A stretch of DNA of 55,480 nt from Bacillota bacterium (GCA_012727425.1 JAAYHQ010000046.1:1-55480), one strand, 5' to 3'. Counted from the first letter of the stretch, positions 45,156 through 55,271 are shown. Notes: generated by a model from the letters alone, not told the origin. Translations and numbers: made by a program.

Positions 45156-46019
45156 TCAAGAAAGGTTTCTTTGACAAACGGCCACCCGTGGCCAGCCGGA
45201 ATAATCTTGATATGAAAGGACGGTCGTAAAACCGGCCGCCTTCGCCAACTGCTCAACCACGGGGAATTGCTCATGACCGTGTTCCAAAGCCAGAAAACCA
45301 GCAGGCGCCAAATAGTTGGGAGCCTCCGCAATAATCCGGGCGATCACTTCGGTCCCGGTAGGACCGCCATCCAAGGCCGTCCACGGTTCACTTTGGACTT
45401 CCGGCGCCAAATTTGGGATGACCGCGGTCGGGATGTATGGCGGGTTGGTGACAATACCGTTATACACCGGCCGGTCCAGGCCGGCCAGGGCGGCAAAGAG
45501 ATCACCACAGTAAAAGTTGATCCGTCCGGTCAGACCATGTGCTTTGGCATTCGCCGCCGCCACTTGTAAAGCAGCCGGCGACAGATCAACCGCATCAATC
45601 TGGAAAGCAGGTAAGTAATGGGCCAAAGCGATGGCGATCACTCCGCTCCCGGTCCCCAATTCCAAAAGGCGTCCCGCACTCCGGGAACGACAAAGCTCAA
45701 CCACCTTTTCGACCAGGATTTCGGTCTCCGGCCGGGGAACCAAAACGGCGGGGGTGATCTTAAACTCCCAGTTTAAAAAGGACTTTTTTCCCGTAATGTA
45801 AGCCAGCGGCTGGCCGGACAGACGCCGGCGAATCAGCTCTTTATACTCCCTGATCTCATTGGCGTTTAAAGGCCGGTCGCCATCAAGATACAACCGTAAA
45901 CGGTCGGTCGCCAAAAGATGGGCCAGCAAGAGTTCGGCTTCAAGGCGGGGCGTTTCCAAGCCCCGTTTGGCAAAAAAGCGGGCCGTCTCCTTCAGCACTA
46001 CCCCCACGGTCAGGTTCAT
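45156..46019 (-). CDS. prmC: Peptide chain release factor N5-glutamine methyltransferase
   Basis: 287 residues. Methylates the Gln of the GGQ loop in release factors. The N-terminal helical domain is followed by a Rossmann methyltransferase domain with [13 protein letters not shown] (121-133) and NPPYIP (192-197), the substrate motif. It is encoded right after its substrate prfA, overlapping it by 4 bases (ATGA). Confidence 0.96.
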   Translation of the reverse strand: MNLTVGVVLKETARFFAKRGLETPRLEAELLLAHLLATDRLRLYLDGDRPLNANEIREYKELIRRRLSGQPLAYITGKKSFLNWEFKITPAVLVPRPETEILVEKVVELCRSRSAGRLLELGTGSGVIAIALAHYLPAFQIDAVDLSPAALQVAAANAKAHGLTGRINFYCGDLFAALAGLDRPVYNGIVTNPPYIPTAVIPNLAPEVQSEPWTALDGGPTGTEVIARIIAEAPNYLAPAGFLALEHGHEQFPVVEQLAKAAGFTTVLSYQDYSGWPRVAVCQRNLS

Positions 46020-47098
46020 GCCACTCCGCCCTCATCCATTGCCTGCAACTTCTCAGTCTGCTCGGAGAGGCGCAGTTTCGAGATTAACTCATCCAAATCA
46101 CCAGCGATGATACTATCCAAGCGGTAGAGCGTTAAATCGATGCGGTGGTCGGTGACCCGGTTCTGCGGGAAATTATACGTCCGGATCCGCTCGCTCCGGT
46201 CCCCGGATTTGACGAGACTACGTCGGGTGGAAGCAATTTTCTCCTGTTGCTCCTGTTGCAGTTTGTCAAGAAGCCGGGCCCGCAAGATTTTTAAGGCTTT
46301 TTCCCGGTTCTTGTGCTGAGATTTCTCATCCTGGCAGGTCACCACCATGCCGGTGGGCAGATGGGTAATCCGGACCGCCGAGTCGGTGGTATTAACACTC
46401 TGTCCTCCGTGACCGGAGGAGCGAAAAACATCAATCCGCAGGTCATTGGGGTCAAGTTCCAGTTCGATCTCTTCCGCCTCCGGCAGCACCACCACCGTGG
46501 CCGCCGACGTGTGGATCCGTCCGCCGGTTTCGGTTTCCGGAATCCGTTGCACCCGGTGGACGCCACTTTCGTATTTCAATTGGCTATAAGCACCCTTGCC
46601 TTCAACCATAAAAACTACTTCTTTAAACCCCCCCAACTCCGTCGGGTTGGAACTCATCAATTCGACCCGCCAGCCCAGCTTCTCCGCATAGCGGTTATAC
46701 ATCCGGAAAAGATCGGCTGCAAATAAAGCGGCCTCATCGCCACCGGTTCCCGCCCGGATCTCAACCAGCACGTTCTTGTCATCATTCGGATCTTTGGGCA
46801 AAAGCGCCACCTTCAACTCGGCTTCCGCCTCCTTCATCTGCGCTTGCAGGGCACTAATCTCCTGCTGAAGCATGGCGGCCTCTTCCGGCGAAAGATCTTC
46901 CTGCAATAACTCTTTCGCCGCCTCCAGATCACTTTCCAACTGGCGATAATGCCGGTAGACCGTAATAATGGGCAGTAATTCGGCATGACTCTTCCCTAAT
47001 TTGCGCATCTCTTCCGGGTCCGACGCAACAGCCGGATCCGCCATACTGCGTTCAAGTTCGTTAAATTTTTCATTTAACGCCGTCAGTTTGTCAAACAT
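46016..47098 (-). CDS. prfA: Peptide chain release factor 1
   Basis: 360 residues. Reads UAA and UAG. The codon-recognition PxT motif is seen as PET in [15 protein letters not shown], and the catalytic GGQ lies in [17 protein letters not shown] (about residue 232). Coiled-coil domain at the N-terminus. ATG 47098 with GGGAGAG upstream is used; TTG 47101 is possible. It precedes prmC and follows yqhQ. Confidence 0.97.
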   Translation of the reverse strand: MFDKLTALNEKFNELERSMADPAVASDPEEMRKLGKSHAELLPIITVYRHYRQLESDLEAAKELLQEDLSPEEAAMLQQEISALQAQMKEAEAELKVALLPKDPNDDKNVLVEIRAGTGGDEAALFAADLFRMYNRYAEKLGWRVELMSSNPTELGGFKEVVFMVEGKGAYSQLKYESGVHRVQRIPETETGGRIHTSAATVVVLPEAEEIELELDPNDLRIDVFRSSGHGGQSVNTTDSAVRITHLPTGMVVTCQDEKSQHKNREKALKILRARLLDKLQQEQQEKIASTRRSLVKSGDRSERIRTYNFPQNRVTDHRIDLTLYRLDSIIAGDLDELISKLRLSEQTEKLQAMDEGGVA

Positions 47099-47118
47099 CA
47101 AACAATCTCTCCCACCAC

Positions 47119-48027
47119 TTACGCCTCTTGTTTGTTCAGCGGTAAAACATTACTGCTCCTATTCTCCAAGGCCAAAACTTCTTTTAACGCCATAATGGCC
47201 ACCTCCAGCTGGCCGTCATCGGGTTCACGGGTCGTTAACCGTTGTAGCATCAAACCGGGCCAGCTCAGGGCCTGCCAGAAAAAATTAGACTGGTGTTTGC
47301 TGGAAAACTTTATAATCTCATAAGAAACGCCCGCAATCAAAGGCAACAAAAGAATCCGTGACAGAAAACGCATCAGCACGGTCTGTTCACCAAGAAAGGA
47401 AAAGATCACCGCACTGACCACCACCACATAAAGCAGGAAACTGGTCCCACACCGGGGATGCAACGTCGATTTTTGCCGGGCGTTCGCGATAGTCAGTTCT
47501 TCACCCGCTTCATAGGTGTGGATCACTTTATGCTCCGCACCATGATAAGCAAAGACCCGTTGGATATCGGAAAGGAAAGAGATGATCGTGATATAAAGGA
47601 CGAGAATCACCGCCCGCATCAACCCTTCAAAGAGGTTCCGCCAGAAGGTTCCCGGCAAGAATTTGGCCACCAAACCGCGGAGAAAAAGGGGAAGGGCGAT
47701 AAAGAGCACAATGGTTAAACCAATCGCCAGCAGTACCATTAACGTCATCTCCCCGAAGGAAAGCTCTTCGTCTTCCCCTTCCAGCACTTGGTTGGCTGAA
47801 TACTGTAAAGATTTTAACCCGAGAACCAAAGATTCCCCTAAAGCAACAATCCCGCGGAGAAAAGGCAAACGGAGAACCGGATGTTTTTGGGTATACGAAC
47901 CTAAAGCTTTACTGAAAACACTGGTTTCGTTGTTCTCTTTCCGAACTACAATCGCGTAATGGTGCCGTCCGCGCATCATGACACCTTCAAGGACGGCCTG
48001 CCCACCATATTGGTATTTATCCGCCAC
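47119..48027 (-). CDS. yqhQ: DUF1385 membrane protein (YqhQ family)
   Basis: 302 residues. It begins [23 protein letters not shown], the family signature, then has membrane helices near 90-125, 140-165 and 205-260, and the conserved [15 protein letters not shown] and [10 protein letters not shown], whose His/Glu/Cys residues look metal-binding. Function unproven; it is regularly found between rpmE and prfA/prmC in Firmicutes, as here. GTG start behind AAAGGGGTG. Confidence 0.9.
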   Translation of the reverse strand: MADKYQYGGQAVLEGVMMRGRHHYAIVVRKENNETSVFSKALGSYTQKHPVLRLPFLRGIVALGESLVLGLKSLQYSANQVLEGEDEELSFGEMTLMVLLAIGLTIVLFIALPLFLRGLVAKFLPGTFWRNLFEGLMRAVILVLYITIISFLSDIQRVFAYHGAEHKVIHTYEAGEELTIANARQKSTLHPRCGTSFLLYVVVVSAVIFSFLGEQTVLMRFLSRILLLPLIAGVSYEIIKFSSKHQSNFFWQALSWPGLMLQRLTTREPDDGQLEVAIMALKEVLALENRSSNVLPLNKQEA

Positions 48028-48067
48028 CAGATCACCCCTTTACGCGCAACCCCCGCCGGTAATTTTT

Positions 48068-48136
48068 GCATGCAGCCGCCGGCATGCGCAACGACATAAG
48101 TTTAAAACAGAGCAGCTCTGCTCTGTTTTAAACTTA
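48068..48136 (-). repeat. Tandem palindromes at the rpmE 3' end, probably the rpmE terminator region
   Basis: A near-perfect 40-nt palindrome spans 48097-48136: a 19-base arm (48097-48115), CT, and its exact complement (48118-48136). It includes the rpmE stop codon. On the minus strand the right arm gives GTTTTAAAC rather than a T-run. A second inverted repeat, GCATGC (48068-48073) and GCATGC (48082-48087), follows towards yqhQ. It may act as a terminator, a processing site or a protein-binding palindrome. Confidence 0.6.
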
Positions 48137-48340
48137 CTTTCCGGCTTTTTCCATCCGTTTTTGGAATTTTTCCACCTGTCCGCCCGAATCAACGATTCTT
48201 TGTTTACCAGTAAAAAAGGGATGACAGTTCGAGCAGATCTCAACCCGGATCTCCTTCTTTGTAGAACCGGTTTCAAAGGTTTCGCCACAGGCACAAGTTA
48301 CGGTTGCTTTACCATACTGCGGATGAATATCTTTTTTCAT
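48134..48340 (-). CDS. rpmE: 50S ribosomal protein L31, zinc-binding type
   Basis: 68 residues: [19 protein letters not shown] and [15 protein letters not shown]. The four zinc ligands Cys16, Cys18, Cys36 and Cys39 are all present, so this is the C+ type that can hold zinc. In many Firmicutes the C+ form is replaced by a Cys-less paralogue under zinc starvation; no such paralogue is in this window. First gene of rpmE-yqhQ-prfA-prmC. Confidence 0.97.
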   Translation of the reverse strand: MKKDIHPQYGKATVTCACGETFETGSTKKEIRVEICSNCHPFFTGKQRIVDSGGQVEKFQKRMEKAGK

Positions 48341-48418
48341 CAGGGTTCACCTTCTTATCGATTTTTAACTATGTCATTATAACACAGGCTTTCGTTTTCC
48401 GCAATAATCTCGCCTCAG

Positions 48419-48453
48419 CAAAGCCGGTTACTCCTAGCAACCGGCTTTTTTTC
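48419..48453. terminator. Hairpin at the metK 3' end
   Basis: AAGCCGGTT (48421-48429) pairs with AACCGGCTT (48439-48447), and a long T-run follows on the + strand. On the minus strand it spans the last metK codons and the stop and is followed by only three T, so as a metK terminator it is moderate. Confidence 0.5.
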
Positions 48454-49618
48454 TTAAAATTGCAACCTTGTCCAGCCTTTCCCAAGGCAGGTCCAGATCC
48501 AGACGGCCAAAATGCCCGTAACTGGCGGTTTGGCGATAGATCGGCCGGCGCAGGTCCAGGTCTTTAATGATCGCCGCTGGGCGCAGATCAAAGACCTCCT
48601 GCACCAGTTCCTCAAGTTTACTGGCGGGTAGCTGCCCGGTCCCAAAAGTATCGACGGTAATCGAAACGGGTTTGGCCACCCCGATCGCATAAGCAACCTG
48701 AATCTCACATTTCCGGGCCAAACCGGCGGCCACAATGTTTTTGGCCACGTAACGGGCGGCGTAGGCACCCGACCGGTCCACTTTCGTCGGATCCTTCCCC
48801 GAAAAAGCACCCCCGCCGTGACGGGCCATACCTCCATATGTATCCACAATAATCTTGCGTCCCGTCAAACCGGCATCGCCTTGGGGACCGCCGACCACAA
48901 AACGGCCGGTCGGATTGATATAATATTTGGTCTTTGCATCCAAGTACTCCGCAGGAATGACGGCTTTAATCACTTCCTCCCGGATCCCTTCCTCCAGGAC
49001 GCTCCGCTCTAAATTCGGATTATGCTGGGCCGAAACCACAATATTTTCGATCCGGAGTGGCCGGTCTCCTTCGTACTCCACCGTCACCTGGGTCTTCCCA
49101 TCAGGACGGAGCATGGGCAGGATCTTATTTTTACGCACATAGGCCAACCGCCGCGCCAGACGGTGGGCCAAAGCGATCGGCATCGGCATAAACTCGGGCG
49201 TTTCATCGGTCGCGTACCCGAAGACCATCCCCTGGTCACCGGCTCCGAGGGTGTTCTCCTCTTCCTTTACCCCGGTTTTCACCTCTAAAGCTTGGTTAAC
49301 ACCCAGCGCAATATCGGGCGACTGTTCGTCGATGGCCGTTAAGACCGAACAAGTATCACCGTCAAAACCATATTTGGCCCTGGTGTAACCAATCTCTTTC
49401 ACCACCTCCCGGGCGATCTTGGGGATCTCAACATAACAGTTGGTGGTGATTTCGCCCATGATCAAGATTAAACCGGTGGTAACTGCTGTTTCACAAGCGA
49501 CACGGGCTTCACGATCCTCGGCCAGAATGGCGTCGAGAATGGCGTCGGAGATCTGATCGCAAATTTTGTCCGGATGACCTTCGGTCACCGATTCCGATGT
49601 AAAGAGACGACGTTCCAA
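48434..49618 (-). CDS. metK: S-adenosylmethionine synthetase
   Basis: 394 residues. Makes SAM from methionine and ATP. Motifs: [20 protein letters not shown] (residues 6-25), [12 protein letters not shown], and the phosphate loop [19 protein letters not shown] start directly behind GGAGGTTG. It is preceded by a SAM-I riboswitch, so product feedback is built in. Confidence 0.97.
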   Translation of the reverse strand: MERRLFTSESVTEGHPDKICDQISDAILDAILAEDREARVACETAVTTGLILIMGEITTNCYVEIPKIAREVVKEIGYTRAKYGFDGDTCSVLTAIDEQSPDIALGVNQALEVKTGVKEEENTLGAGDQGMVFGYATDETPEFMPMPIALAHRLARRLAYVRKNKILPMLRPDGKTQVTVEYEGDRPLRIENIVVSAQHNPNLERSVLEEGIREEVIKAVIPAEYLDAKTKYYINPTGRFVVGGPQGDAGLTGRKIIVDTYGGMARHGGGAFSGKDPTKVDRSGAYAARYVAKNIVAAGLARKCEIQVAYAIGVAKPVSITVDTFGTGQLPASKLEELVQEVFDLRPAAIIKDLDLRRPIYRQTASYGHFGRLDLDLPWERLDKVAILRKKAGC

Positions 49619-49643
49619 TTTTCAACCTCCTTTGCTGGGTGAA

Positions 49644-49671
49644 AGAAAAAACCCTTCGTTTAGGAAGGGTT
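49644..49671 (-). terminator. Riboswitch-controlled terminator of metK
   Basis: On the minus strand AACCCTTC (49671-49664) pairs with GAAGGGTT (49657-49650), followed by TTTTTC. It lies between the SAM aptamer and metK, as expected for the expression platform. Confidence 0.85.
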
Positions 49672-49678
49672 GAGGATA

Positions 49679-49779
49679 CTCATCTTCCATAAACTGGAGG
49701 GATTTAGCACCGTTTGGAAAGCTACTTCCATGGTTGCCGGGTTTCATCGGGCCCTTTCCCTCCACCGCTCTTGATGAGT
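49679..49779 (-). promoter_or_regulatory. SAM-I (S-box) riboswitch
   Basis: On the minus strand: P1 ACTCATC (49779-49773) closing with GATGAGT (49685-49679). Inside are ATCAAGAG, GGTGGAGGGA, GGGCCCGATGAAACCCGGCA (the conserved core), and GGTGCTAAATCC. These are the hallmark S-box elements. High SAM should favour the terminator at 49671-49644 and turn metK down. Confidence 0.93.
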
Positions 49780-49800
49780 AGTTTATTAATTTTTAATTAG

Positions 49801-49829
49801 ATTATAAAACTTTTACGGCGACACGTCAA
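49801..49829 (-). promoter_or_regulatory. Sigma-A promoter of metK
   Basis: On the minus strand TTGACG (49829-49824), 17 nt, TATAAT (49806-49801). A small hairpin GCGTT/AACGC overlaps the -35 side and follows the pfkA stop. Confidence 0.8.
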
Positions 49830-49858
49830 GCGTTCCCAACGCGCTTTGCTCACTAGGA

Positions 49859-50857
49859 TCAGGTGGCTGCCAGAACTTCAATGAGTTGGTATAGTTTGGG
49901 ATCAATCTGCTTTTTACGGGCGATCGCTTCTTCCATCGGTGACACCTTGATCGCATGGTCGACCCAACCCACCATCTTCCCCTTTTCCCCGGCGAGGAGC
50001 AGTTCAACGGCTTTGGCCCCGAACTGCGTCCCAAGCGTACGGTCGAGGGCCGACGGGGACCCGCCCCTTTGAATATGGCCTAAGATGGTGACCCGGGTAT
50101 CTTTTTTGACTTTTAAGTTGATATAGGTGGCCACCTTAAATGCGGCGCTGTCAGAGATGGAAAGACCGGTCAACGGCTGACCAAATACCCCCTCCGCCAC
50201 CAAAACGATACTGTACCGCCGGCCAATTTTTTTCACCTTTTGGATCTGGTCAACCACTTGGTCCAGATCGGGCTGGATCTCCGGGACAAGGACCGCATCG
50301 GCGCCCCCCGCCAGACCGGCATAAAGGGCAATGAAGCCGGAATTTTTGCCCATCACTTCCACCACATAGACCCGGTCGTGGGACAAGGCTGTATCACGGA
50401 TTTTGTTGATCGCATCCAAGACCGTATTCAACGCCGTATCAAAACCGACCGAAAGATCAGTACACTCGATATCATTATCGATCGTCCCCGGGACCCCTAC
50501 CGTGGCAAAGCCCAAACGGGAAAGCTCCTGCGCCCCCCGGAAGGACCCATCCCCTCCAATCACGACAAGGCCTTCAATCCCCAGCTCTTGCAGCTGTTTG
50601 GCGGCCTTTTCCCGCCCTTCTTCCGTTTTGAACTCTTGGGAACGGGCGGAATGCAAAATGGTTCCTCCCCGGTGGAGAATGTCCGAAACCCCCATCGACG
50701 TCAATTGGACGATATCCCCGGTCAATAAACCCTGAAAACCCCGTTTGACCCCGAAAACCTCACATCCGGCTTTGATGGCCGTTAGAGTCGCCGCCCGGAT
50801 CACCGCATTCATCCCGGGCGCATCGCCGCCGCTGGTGATAATCGCTATTCTTTTCAC
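49859..50857 (-). CDS. pfkA: ATP-dependent 6-phosphofructokinase
   Basis: 332 residues. Glycolytic phosphorylation of fructose 6-phosphate. It has ITSGGDAPGMNAVIRA, GGDGSFRGA, VPGTIDNDIECTDLSVGFDTA, and VEVMGKNSGFIALYAG. The Gly in GGDGS points to ATP rather than pyrophosphate as donor. GTG start behind AGGAGG. Last gene of accD-accA-pfkA, the usual Firmicutes grouping of fatty-acid and glycolytic control. Confidence 0.96.
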   Translation of the reverse strand: MKRIAIITSGGDAPGMNAVIRAATLTAIKAGCEVFGVKRGFQGLLTGDIVQLTSMGVSDILHRGGTILHSARSQEFKTEEGREKAAKQLQELGIEGLVVIGGDGSFRGAQELSRLGFATVGVPGTIDNDIECTDLSVGFDTALNTVLDAINKIRDTALSHDRVYVVEVMGKNSGFIALYAGLAGGADAVLVPEIQPDLDQVVDQIQKVKKIGRRYSIVLVAEGVFGQPLTGLSISDSAAFKVATYINLKVKKDTRVTILGHIQRGGSPSALDRTLGTQFGAKAVELLLAGEKGKMVGWVDHAIKVSPMEEAIARKKQIDPKLYQLIEVLAAT

Positions 50858-50902
50858 GTTTCTACCTCCTGTACTTAACAGCTGAACAAATCCCTTTCTT
50901 CC

Positions 50903-51871
50903 TTACTCTTCAACATAACGCCCCAGCCGCCGGAATTTTTGATAACGTTTGGTTAATAACTCGTTAGGATCCAAATCAATAATGGCGTTCAGATTTTCCA
51001 AGATCCGCTCTTTGATGGTCCCCGCCATTTCCTCGGGATTGGTATGCGCTCCCCCCAGGGGCTCAGGGATAATCTCATCAATGACTTCAACCGCCAGGAG
51101 ATCTTCGGCCGTGATCCGTAAAGCTTCGGCTGCTTCGGCCGCGCGTGACGCATCTTTCCAGAGGATGGAGGCGCAGCCTTCAGGGGAGATCACGGAATAA
51201 TAGGCGTTCTCCAACATCAAGATCCGGTCGCCGACCCCGATCGCCAGCGCCCCCCCGCTTCCCCCTTCGCCGGTGATCACGACCACAATTGGCACCTTCA
51301 AAACCGTCATCTCCATAATGGCCTTGGCCACCGCTTCGCCCTGTCCTCTTTCTTCCGCTTCTTTTCCGGGATAAGCCCCCGCCACATCGACAAAGGTAAT
51401 GATCGGCCGCCCGAATTTCTCCGCCTGTTTCATCAGACGGATGGCTTTCCGGTAGCCTTCGGGATGGGGCATACCAAAGTTACGGTAGATATTTTCTTTT
51501 GTATCGCGGCCTTTCTGGTGCCCTAAAATCGTTACAGGGATGTCCGCCAGATAGGCAAGACCCCCAACCAACGCCGGATCATCTCGGTACAACCGGTCAC
51601 CGTGTAATTCGATAAAACCATCAAAAATAAGTTCAATATATTCTAAAAAAGTAGGCCGTTTGGGGTGCCGGGCAATCTGTACTTTTTGCCAGGGGGTCAA
51701 ATTCTTGAAAATCTCCACTTTTAAGCTGCGGGCTTTCTCTTCAATCCGGGCGATCTCCTCCGACATATCGATCTGCTTTTCCTCGGCAAAGAGGCGGATT
51801 TCTTCGATCCTTTTTTCCAGTTCCTTCAGGGGCCGCTCAAAATCCAAACTGTATTTACTCCCGTTTTTCAT
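50903..51871 (-). CDS. accA: Acetyl-CoA carboxylase carboxyltransferase subunit alpha
   Basis: 322 residues. With AccD it transfers the carboxyl group from biotin to acetyl-CoA to give malonyl-CoA. Motifs: LDFERPLKELEKRIEEI at the start, ELHGDRLYRDDPALVGGLA, GHQKGRDTKENIYRNFGMP, FVDVAGAYPGKEAEERGQ, and VITGEGGSGGALAIGVGD. Start overlaps the accD stop by 4 bases (ATGA). Confidence 0.97.
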   Translation of the reverse strand: MKNGSKYSLDFERPLKELEKRIEEIRLFAEEKQIDMSEEIARIEEKARSLKVEIFKNLTPWQKVQIARHPKRPTFLEYIELIFDGFIELHGDRLYRDDPALVGGLAYLADIPVTILGHQKGRDTKENIYRNFGMPHPEGYRKAIRLMKQAEKFGRPIITFVDVAGAYPGKEAEERGQGEAVAKAIMEMTVLKVPIVVVITGEGGSGGALAIGVGDRILMLENAYYSVISPEGCASILWKDASRAAEAAEALRITAEDLLAVEVIDEIIPEPLGGAHTNPEEMAGTIKERILENLNAIIDLDPNELLTKRYQKFRRLGRYVEE

Positions 51872-52767
51872 TGGTTAATCACCCTTTTCCGTCTCTGGTG
51901 GTAACGCAACAGGCGGGCAAGAGTATTCCTTAATTCCTTCCGGTTGACGATCAGATCAATCATTCCGTGCTCCAGTAGGAATTCGGACCTTTGAAAACCG
52001 GGAGGCAGCGTCTGGCGGGTCGTCTGTTGAATGACCCGCGCCCCGGCAAAACCAATCAGCGCCCCCGGCTCGGCAATGATGATATCCCCTTGCGAGGCGA
52101 AACTGGCAAAGACCCCGCCGGTCGTCGGGTCGGTCAAAACCGAGATATAAAGCAATCCTTTCTCGGCGACACGACTTAAGGCTTGACAGGTCGCAGCCAT
52201 CTGCATCAAAGAAAGGATCCCTTCGTGCATCCGAGCACCGCCGGAAACGGCAAAAGTCACCACGGGAAGCTCGTGTTCGGCGGCATACTCGAAGATCCGG
52301 ACCAGCTTCTCACCGACGGCGGACCCCATCGAACCACCAATAAAACGGAAATCCATCACACCTAAAGCGAGGGGAACGCCCCCGATTTTACCGACGCCGG
52401 TAACGACCCCTTCCTTTAATTCCGTTGCCTTCCGAACCTGTTCCAATTTCTCCCGGTAGCCGGGAAAATTAATCGGGTCACCGGAAGTAATATTCGCAAA
52501 TAATTCCTGAAAACTACCCGGATCGAGCAGGTAATTGATTCTTTCCCAGGCCCCAATCCGAAAATGGTATTGACATTTGGGGCAGACTTTGAGGTTCTTC
52601 ACCAGATCTTTATGGTAAATCATTTGGTTACATTTTTCGCATTTTACCCATAAACCATCGGGAAGTTCTTTTTTAACTGTTTCCGTCGCGTGGAGAGCGC
52701 TTTCCGGAACTTCCCGTTGTCTGATCGTTACATATTTTTGTTTCGAACGAAAGAGATCTTTAAACAC
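51868..52767 (-). CDS. accD: Acetyl-CoA carboxylase carboxyltransferase subunit beta
   Basis: 299 residues. The N-terminal four-Cys zinc ribbon is CEKCNQMIYHKDLVKNLKVC (with CPKC as its second pair). The crotonase-like domain has VVTFAVSGGARMHEG and SVLTDPTTGGVFASFA. GTG 52767 gives FKDLFRSKQKYV as the N-terminus, matching the family, with AGGAGG 10 nt upstream; the ATG 51 bases earlier adds an unlikely extension through that site. Confidence 0.96.
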   Translation of the reverse strand: MFKDLFRSKQKYVTIRQREVPESALHATETVKKELPDGLWVKCEKCNQMIYHKDLVKNLKVCPKCQYHFRIGAWERINYLLDPGSFQELFANITSGDPINFPGYREKLEQVRKATELKEGVVTGVGKIGGVPLALGVMDFRFIGGSMGSAVGEKLVRIFEYAAEHELPVVTFAVSGGARMHEGILSLMQMAATCQALSRVAEKGLLYISVLTDPTTGGVFASFASQGDIIIAEPGALIGFAGARVIQQTTRQTLPPGFQRSEFLLEHGMIDLIVNRKELRNTLARLLRYHQRRKRVINQ

Positions 52768-52871
52768 CCAGTTATCGCCTCCTTCTCCATCAGGCTGCAA
52801 CATTGGATTAAAGACCATTTCCGTATAGTTTATCTCTTTTAAGTTATTCTTTATTCCCCATCACTTCTCTC

Positions 52872-53084
52872 TTATTCACGATACAGCCGGACTTGCAAAG
52901 CTTGGTTCAATACTTCTTGGGCCTCTTCAATCTCCGCCTCGGTGACCAAAATCTCATAATTGGTGTAACTCCCCTCCCGTAAGCCAATCGGCCGCAGGCG
53001 GATAAGAATCCCCTCTGCTTCCATGAAGTCTTTAATCCGGTTCGCCATTGTTTGGTTCGGAGCTACGTACAGTACTGTCCACAA
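52872..53084 (-). CDS. DUF2007-type small protein
   Basis: 70 residues: WTVLYVAPNQTMANRIKDF, then a ferredoxin-like pattern LIRLRPIG, NYEILVTEAEIEEAQEVL. This is the DUF2007 (putative signal-transducing) fold, and in Firmicutes it is commonly found just before accD, sometimes mislabelled glutamate decarboxylase. TTG 53084 is chosen, with GGAGG 8 nt upstream; ATG 53099 sits against the ribosome site. Function unknown. Confidence 0.75.
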   Translation of the reverse strand: MWTVLYVAPNQTMANRIKDFMEAEGILIRLRPIGLREGSYTNYEILVTEAEIEEAQEVLNQALQVRLYRE

Positions 53085-53239
53085 CTTCCATACCTCCACA
53101 TATAGTAGAATCTAGAACCAACGGGAAAAGTTGCTATCTTATGTTTGTTCGCCCTATGGTCGTATTTTCCTGCCCCGAAGATAAATTCCTCCTCCGTGCC
53201 CTTCCACCGCATATATCTTTTGCCAGCAGGAAAAAGGGG

Positions 53240-53268
53240 TTGTAAGAAGAAAATAAGATCAATATAAT
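53240..53268 (+). promoter_or_regulatory. Sigma-A promoter of the YbhN-type gene
   Basis: TTGTAA (53240-53245), 17 nt, TATAAT (53263-53268), 80 nt before the gene. Confidence 0.7.
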
Positions 53269-53347
53269 CCCTTTGGGAAGAGACACACTAAAGAGCGGGA
53301 AACCATAAAAATATAGAGGTTCCGACGATTTTGGAGGTTTATCCATA

Positions 53348-54403
53348 TTGATTACGAAAAAATTGTTAACGCCGGGTGTGATCCGGAAAGGAATGGTGAT
53401 TACACTCGCCATCGGTTTGTTCACCATGGCTGGGCTTCTTCTTTCTTCGACCACCCCCGCCACCTGGCGTAGTCTCAGCATGATCCACCCGAAAAACATC
53501 TGCCTAATGCTGGGTGTGGTCTTCCTTTCGTGGTTGGTGGAAGGATGGCGCGTCAAAACCATCGCCTACCTTTTGGGTGAGCATCTTAGCCTGTTTGACA
53601 CGCTCCGCATCAACCTGGCCACCATCTTTTCCGGTAATATCACCCCGCTGTATTCCGGTTCGGTCCCCACCCAAGTTTACCTCCTGCACCAGCAGGGTCT
53701 TTCCATCGGCAAAGCCTCGGCCATTGTCACGATTCGCGTCACCTTCACCAGTCTCCTGGTGTCAATCGGCGGTCCCTTGCTTCTTTTTATTTTTCGGGGA
53801 AAACTCCTCAACGAAATTGGTTTGGCGAGCCTGGCCGGATTTCTCAATTATATCATCCTCGGTGCCCTCATTTTTGCCGGAGTTCTCCTCCTACTTCTCC
53901 TCCGGCCAACCAAGGGCACTTTCCTGATCCGCCGGTTTTTCCGGATGAAACTGGTCCAAAAAATCCTGGGTCCAGCGCGCGCGGAAACCTATTGCCAGAA
54001 ACTCCTCTCCGAAGGGGAAGAGTTCCGGGCCTGTTTAAGCACGCTGTCAACGGATAAAACCATCCCGCTGCTGTTCGTGATCCTTCTGACCTTCTGTTCG
54101 TGGGTGTCAACGCTTTTAATTGCCCCGGCGGTCATGATGGCTTTTGGCGTCAATATTCACGGGAAGATCTTCCGCATCTTGCTCTTGGAGTGTGTCATCT
54201 ATTTCCTCCTCTCTTTCGTCCCCATTCCGGGCGGCAGCGGAGTGGCCGAGATCGGCTTTTTCTCCCTCTTCGCCATTTATCTTCCCAAACACTTGCAGGC
54301 CATCTCGGTGACCATTTGGCGGCTTTTGAGTTATTACCTTAATACCCTGGTCGGCGGGGTCTGTTTTCTCCGCCTGTTCACGGCAAAACAGGAGAAACAT
54401 TAG
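53348..54403 (+). CDS. Lysylphosphatidylglycerol synthase TM region / UPF0104 (YbhN-like) membrane protein
   Basis: 351 residues with about eight hydrophobic helices. Family features are WLVEGWRVKTIAYLLGEHLSL (key motif EGWRVKTI), the conserved NLATIFSGNITPLYSGSVPTQ, and SFVPIPGGSGVAEIGFFSLF. This is the flippase-like part of MprF without the aminoacyl-transfer domain. Such proteins are thought to move or bind lipids; the substrate is unknown. TTG start 10 nt after GGAGG. Own promoter upstream. Its 3' end overlaps the rbgA end by 26 bases on the opposite strand. Confidence 0.88.
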   Translation: MITKKLLTPGVIRKGMVITLAIGLFTMAGLLLSSTTPATWRSLSMIHPKNICLMLGVVFLSWLVEGWRVKTIAYLLGEHLSLFDTLRINLATIFSGNITPLYSGSVPTQVYLLHQQGLSIGKASAIVTIRVTFTSLLVSIGGPLLLFIFRGKLLNEIGLASLAGFLNYIILGALIFAGVLLLLLLRPTKGTFLIRRFFRMKLVQKILGPARAETYCQKLLSEGEEFRACLSTLSTDKTIPLLFVILLTFCSWVSTLLIAPAVMMAFGVNIHGKIFRILLLECVIYFLLSFVPIPGGSGVAEIGFFSLFAIYLPKHLQAISVTIWRLLSYYLNTLVGGVCFLRLFTAKQEKH

Positions 54404-55223
54404 TTGTCTCCAAAGTGATCGCCCCCAGTTTCCCCTGGCGAAAATCGTTGCCGATTAACTCGGCCGTCCGCCGCAAGTCAACTTCGCCGCCCCGGCGAAG
54501 ACAACCGCGTTGTCTTCCGATCGCCACCAGTAACGAATAGGCATCGCCCGCCAACTCCGGCCCGGCGATCCCATAATAGTTTTGTATGCGGTCCGGGTAG
54601 TTCTCCTGAAGCCAACCGAGCAAAGTAAGGGCCAACTCTTCCGGCTCCAGGTTCTCCGGCTTGATGGCACCCACCAGCGCCAACTTCAGACCGGTCTCCA
54701 CATCGCCAATTTTCGGCCACAACAAACCTGGTGTATCCAGGATTTCCCACCGGCCCCGTTTCACCCACTGGCGCCCCCTGGTCACGCCCGGCCTCTCCCC
54801 CACCGGCGCCGCACTCCGCCCCGCTAGACGGTTTAAAATTGAGGACTTGCCACAATTGGGAATGCCAACGACACCCAAACGCCACACCGCCTTCGGGGCC
54901 AAAGTTTCCCGCCCCACCTGTTCGATCAGGTCGGCCAACGCCGGGAGCATTTTCCCAGTCCGGCCATCGAACGGAAGCACTTTTTCCCCCACTGCCCGGT
55001 AGTGGTCAACCCACTGGTTGGTCGCGTTCGGATCGGCCAGGTCAACCTTGTTAAGCAGTAGAATCCGGGGTTTATTCCTGATTAAGTTGATTAAATCCGG
55101 GTTTCGGCCACTCTGGGGAATCCGAGCGTCGGTTACTTCAATGATGATATCCAAAAGCGGTAGGATTGCTTTAAGCTCACGGTTGGCTTTGGCCATGTGT
55201 CCCGGATACCACTGAATCTCCAC
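54378..55223 (-). CDS. rbgA: Ribosome biogenesis GTPase RbgA (YlqF)
   Basis: 281 residues. Circularly permuted GTPase: G4 LLLNKVDLAD (about 57-66) comes before the P-loop GIPNCGKSSILNRL (about 122-135) and G3 DTPGLLWPK (about 164). A C-terminal helical ANTAR-like domain follows. It drives the last steps of 50S assembly. It opens EIQWYPGHMAKANRELK, typical of the family. GTG 55223 is used with AAAGGAG upstream; the TTG 18 bases earlier contains that site. Confidence 0.95.
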   Translation of the reverse strand: MEIQWYPGHMAKANRELKAILPLLDIIIEVTDARIPQSGRNPDLINLIRNKPRILLLNKVDLADPNATNQWVDHYRAVGEKVLPFDGRTGKMLPALADLIEQVGRETLAPKAVWRLGVVGIPNCGKSSILNRLAGRSAAPVGERPGVTRGRQWVKRGRWEILDTPGLLWPKIGDVETGLKLALVGAIKPENLEPEELALTLLGWLQENYPDRIQNYYGIAGPELAGDAYSLLVAIGRQRGCLRRGGEVDLRRTAELIGNDFRQGKLGAITLETTNVSPVLP

Positions 55224-55271
55224 CGCGTTCTCTCCTTTCAACAGTAAATGTTCGTTCGAGCCTTGCCTTCA

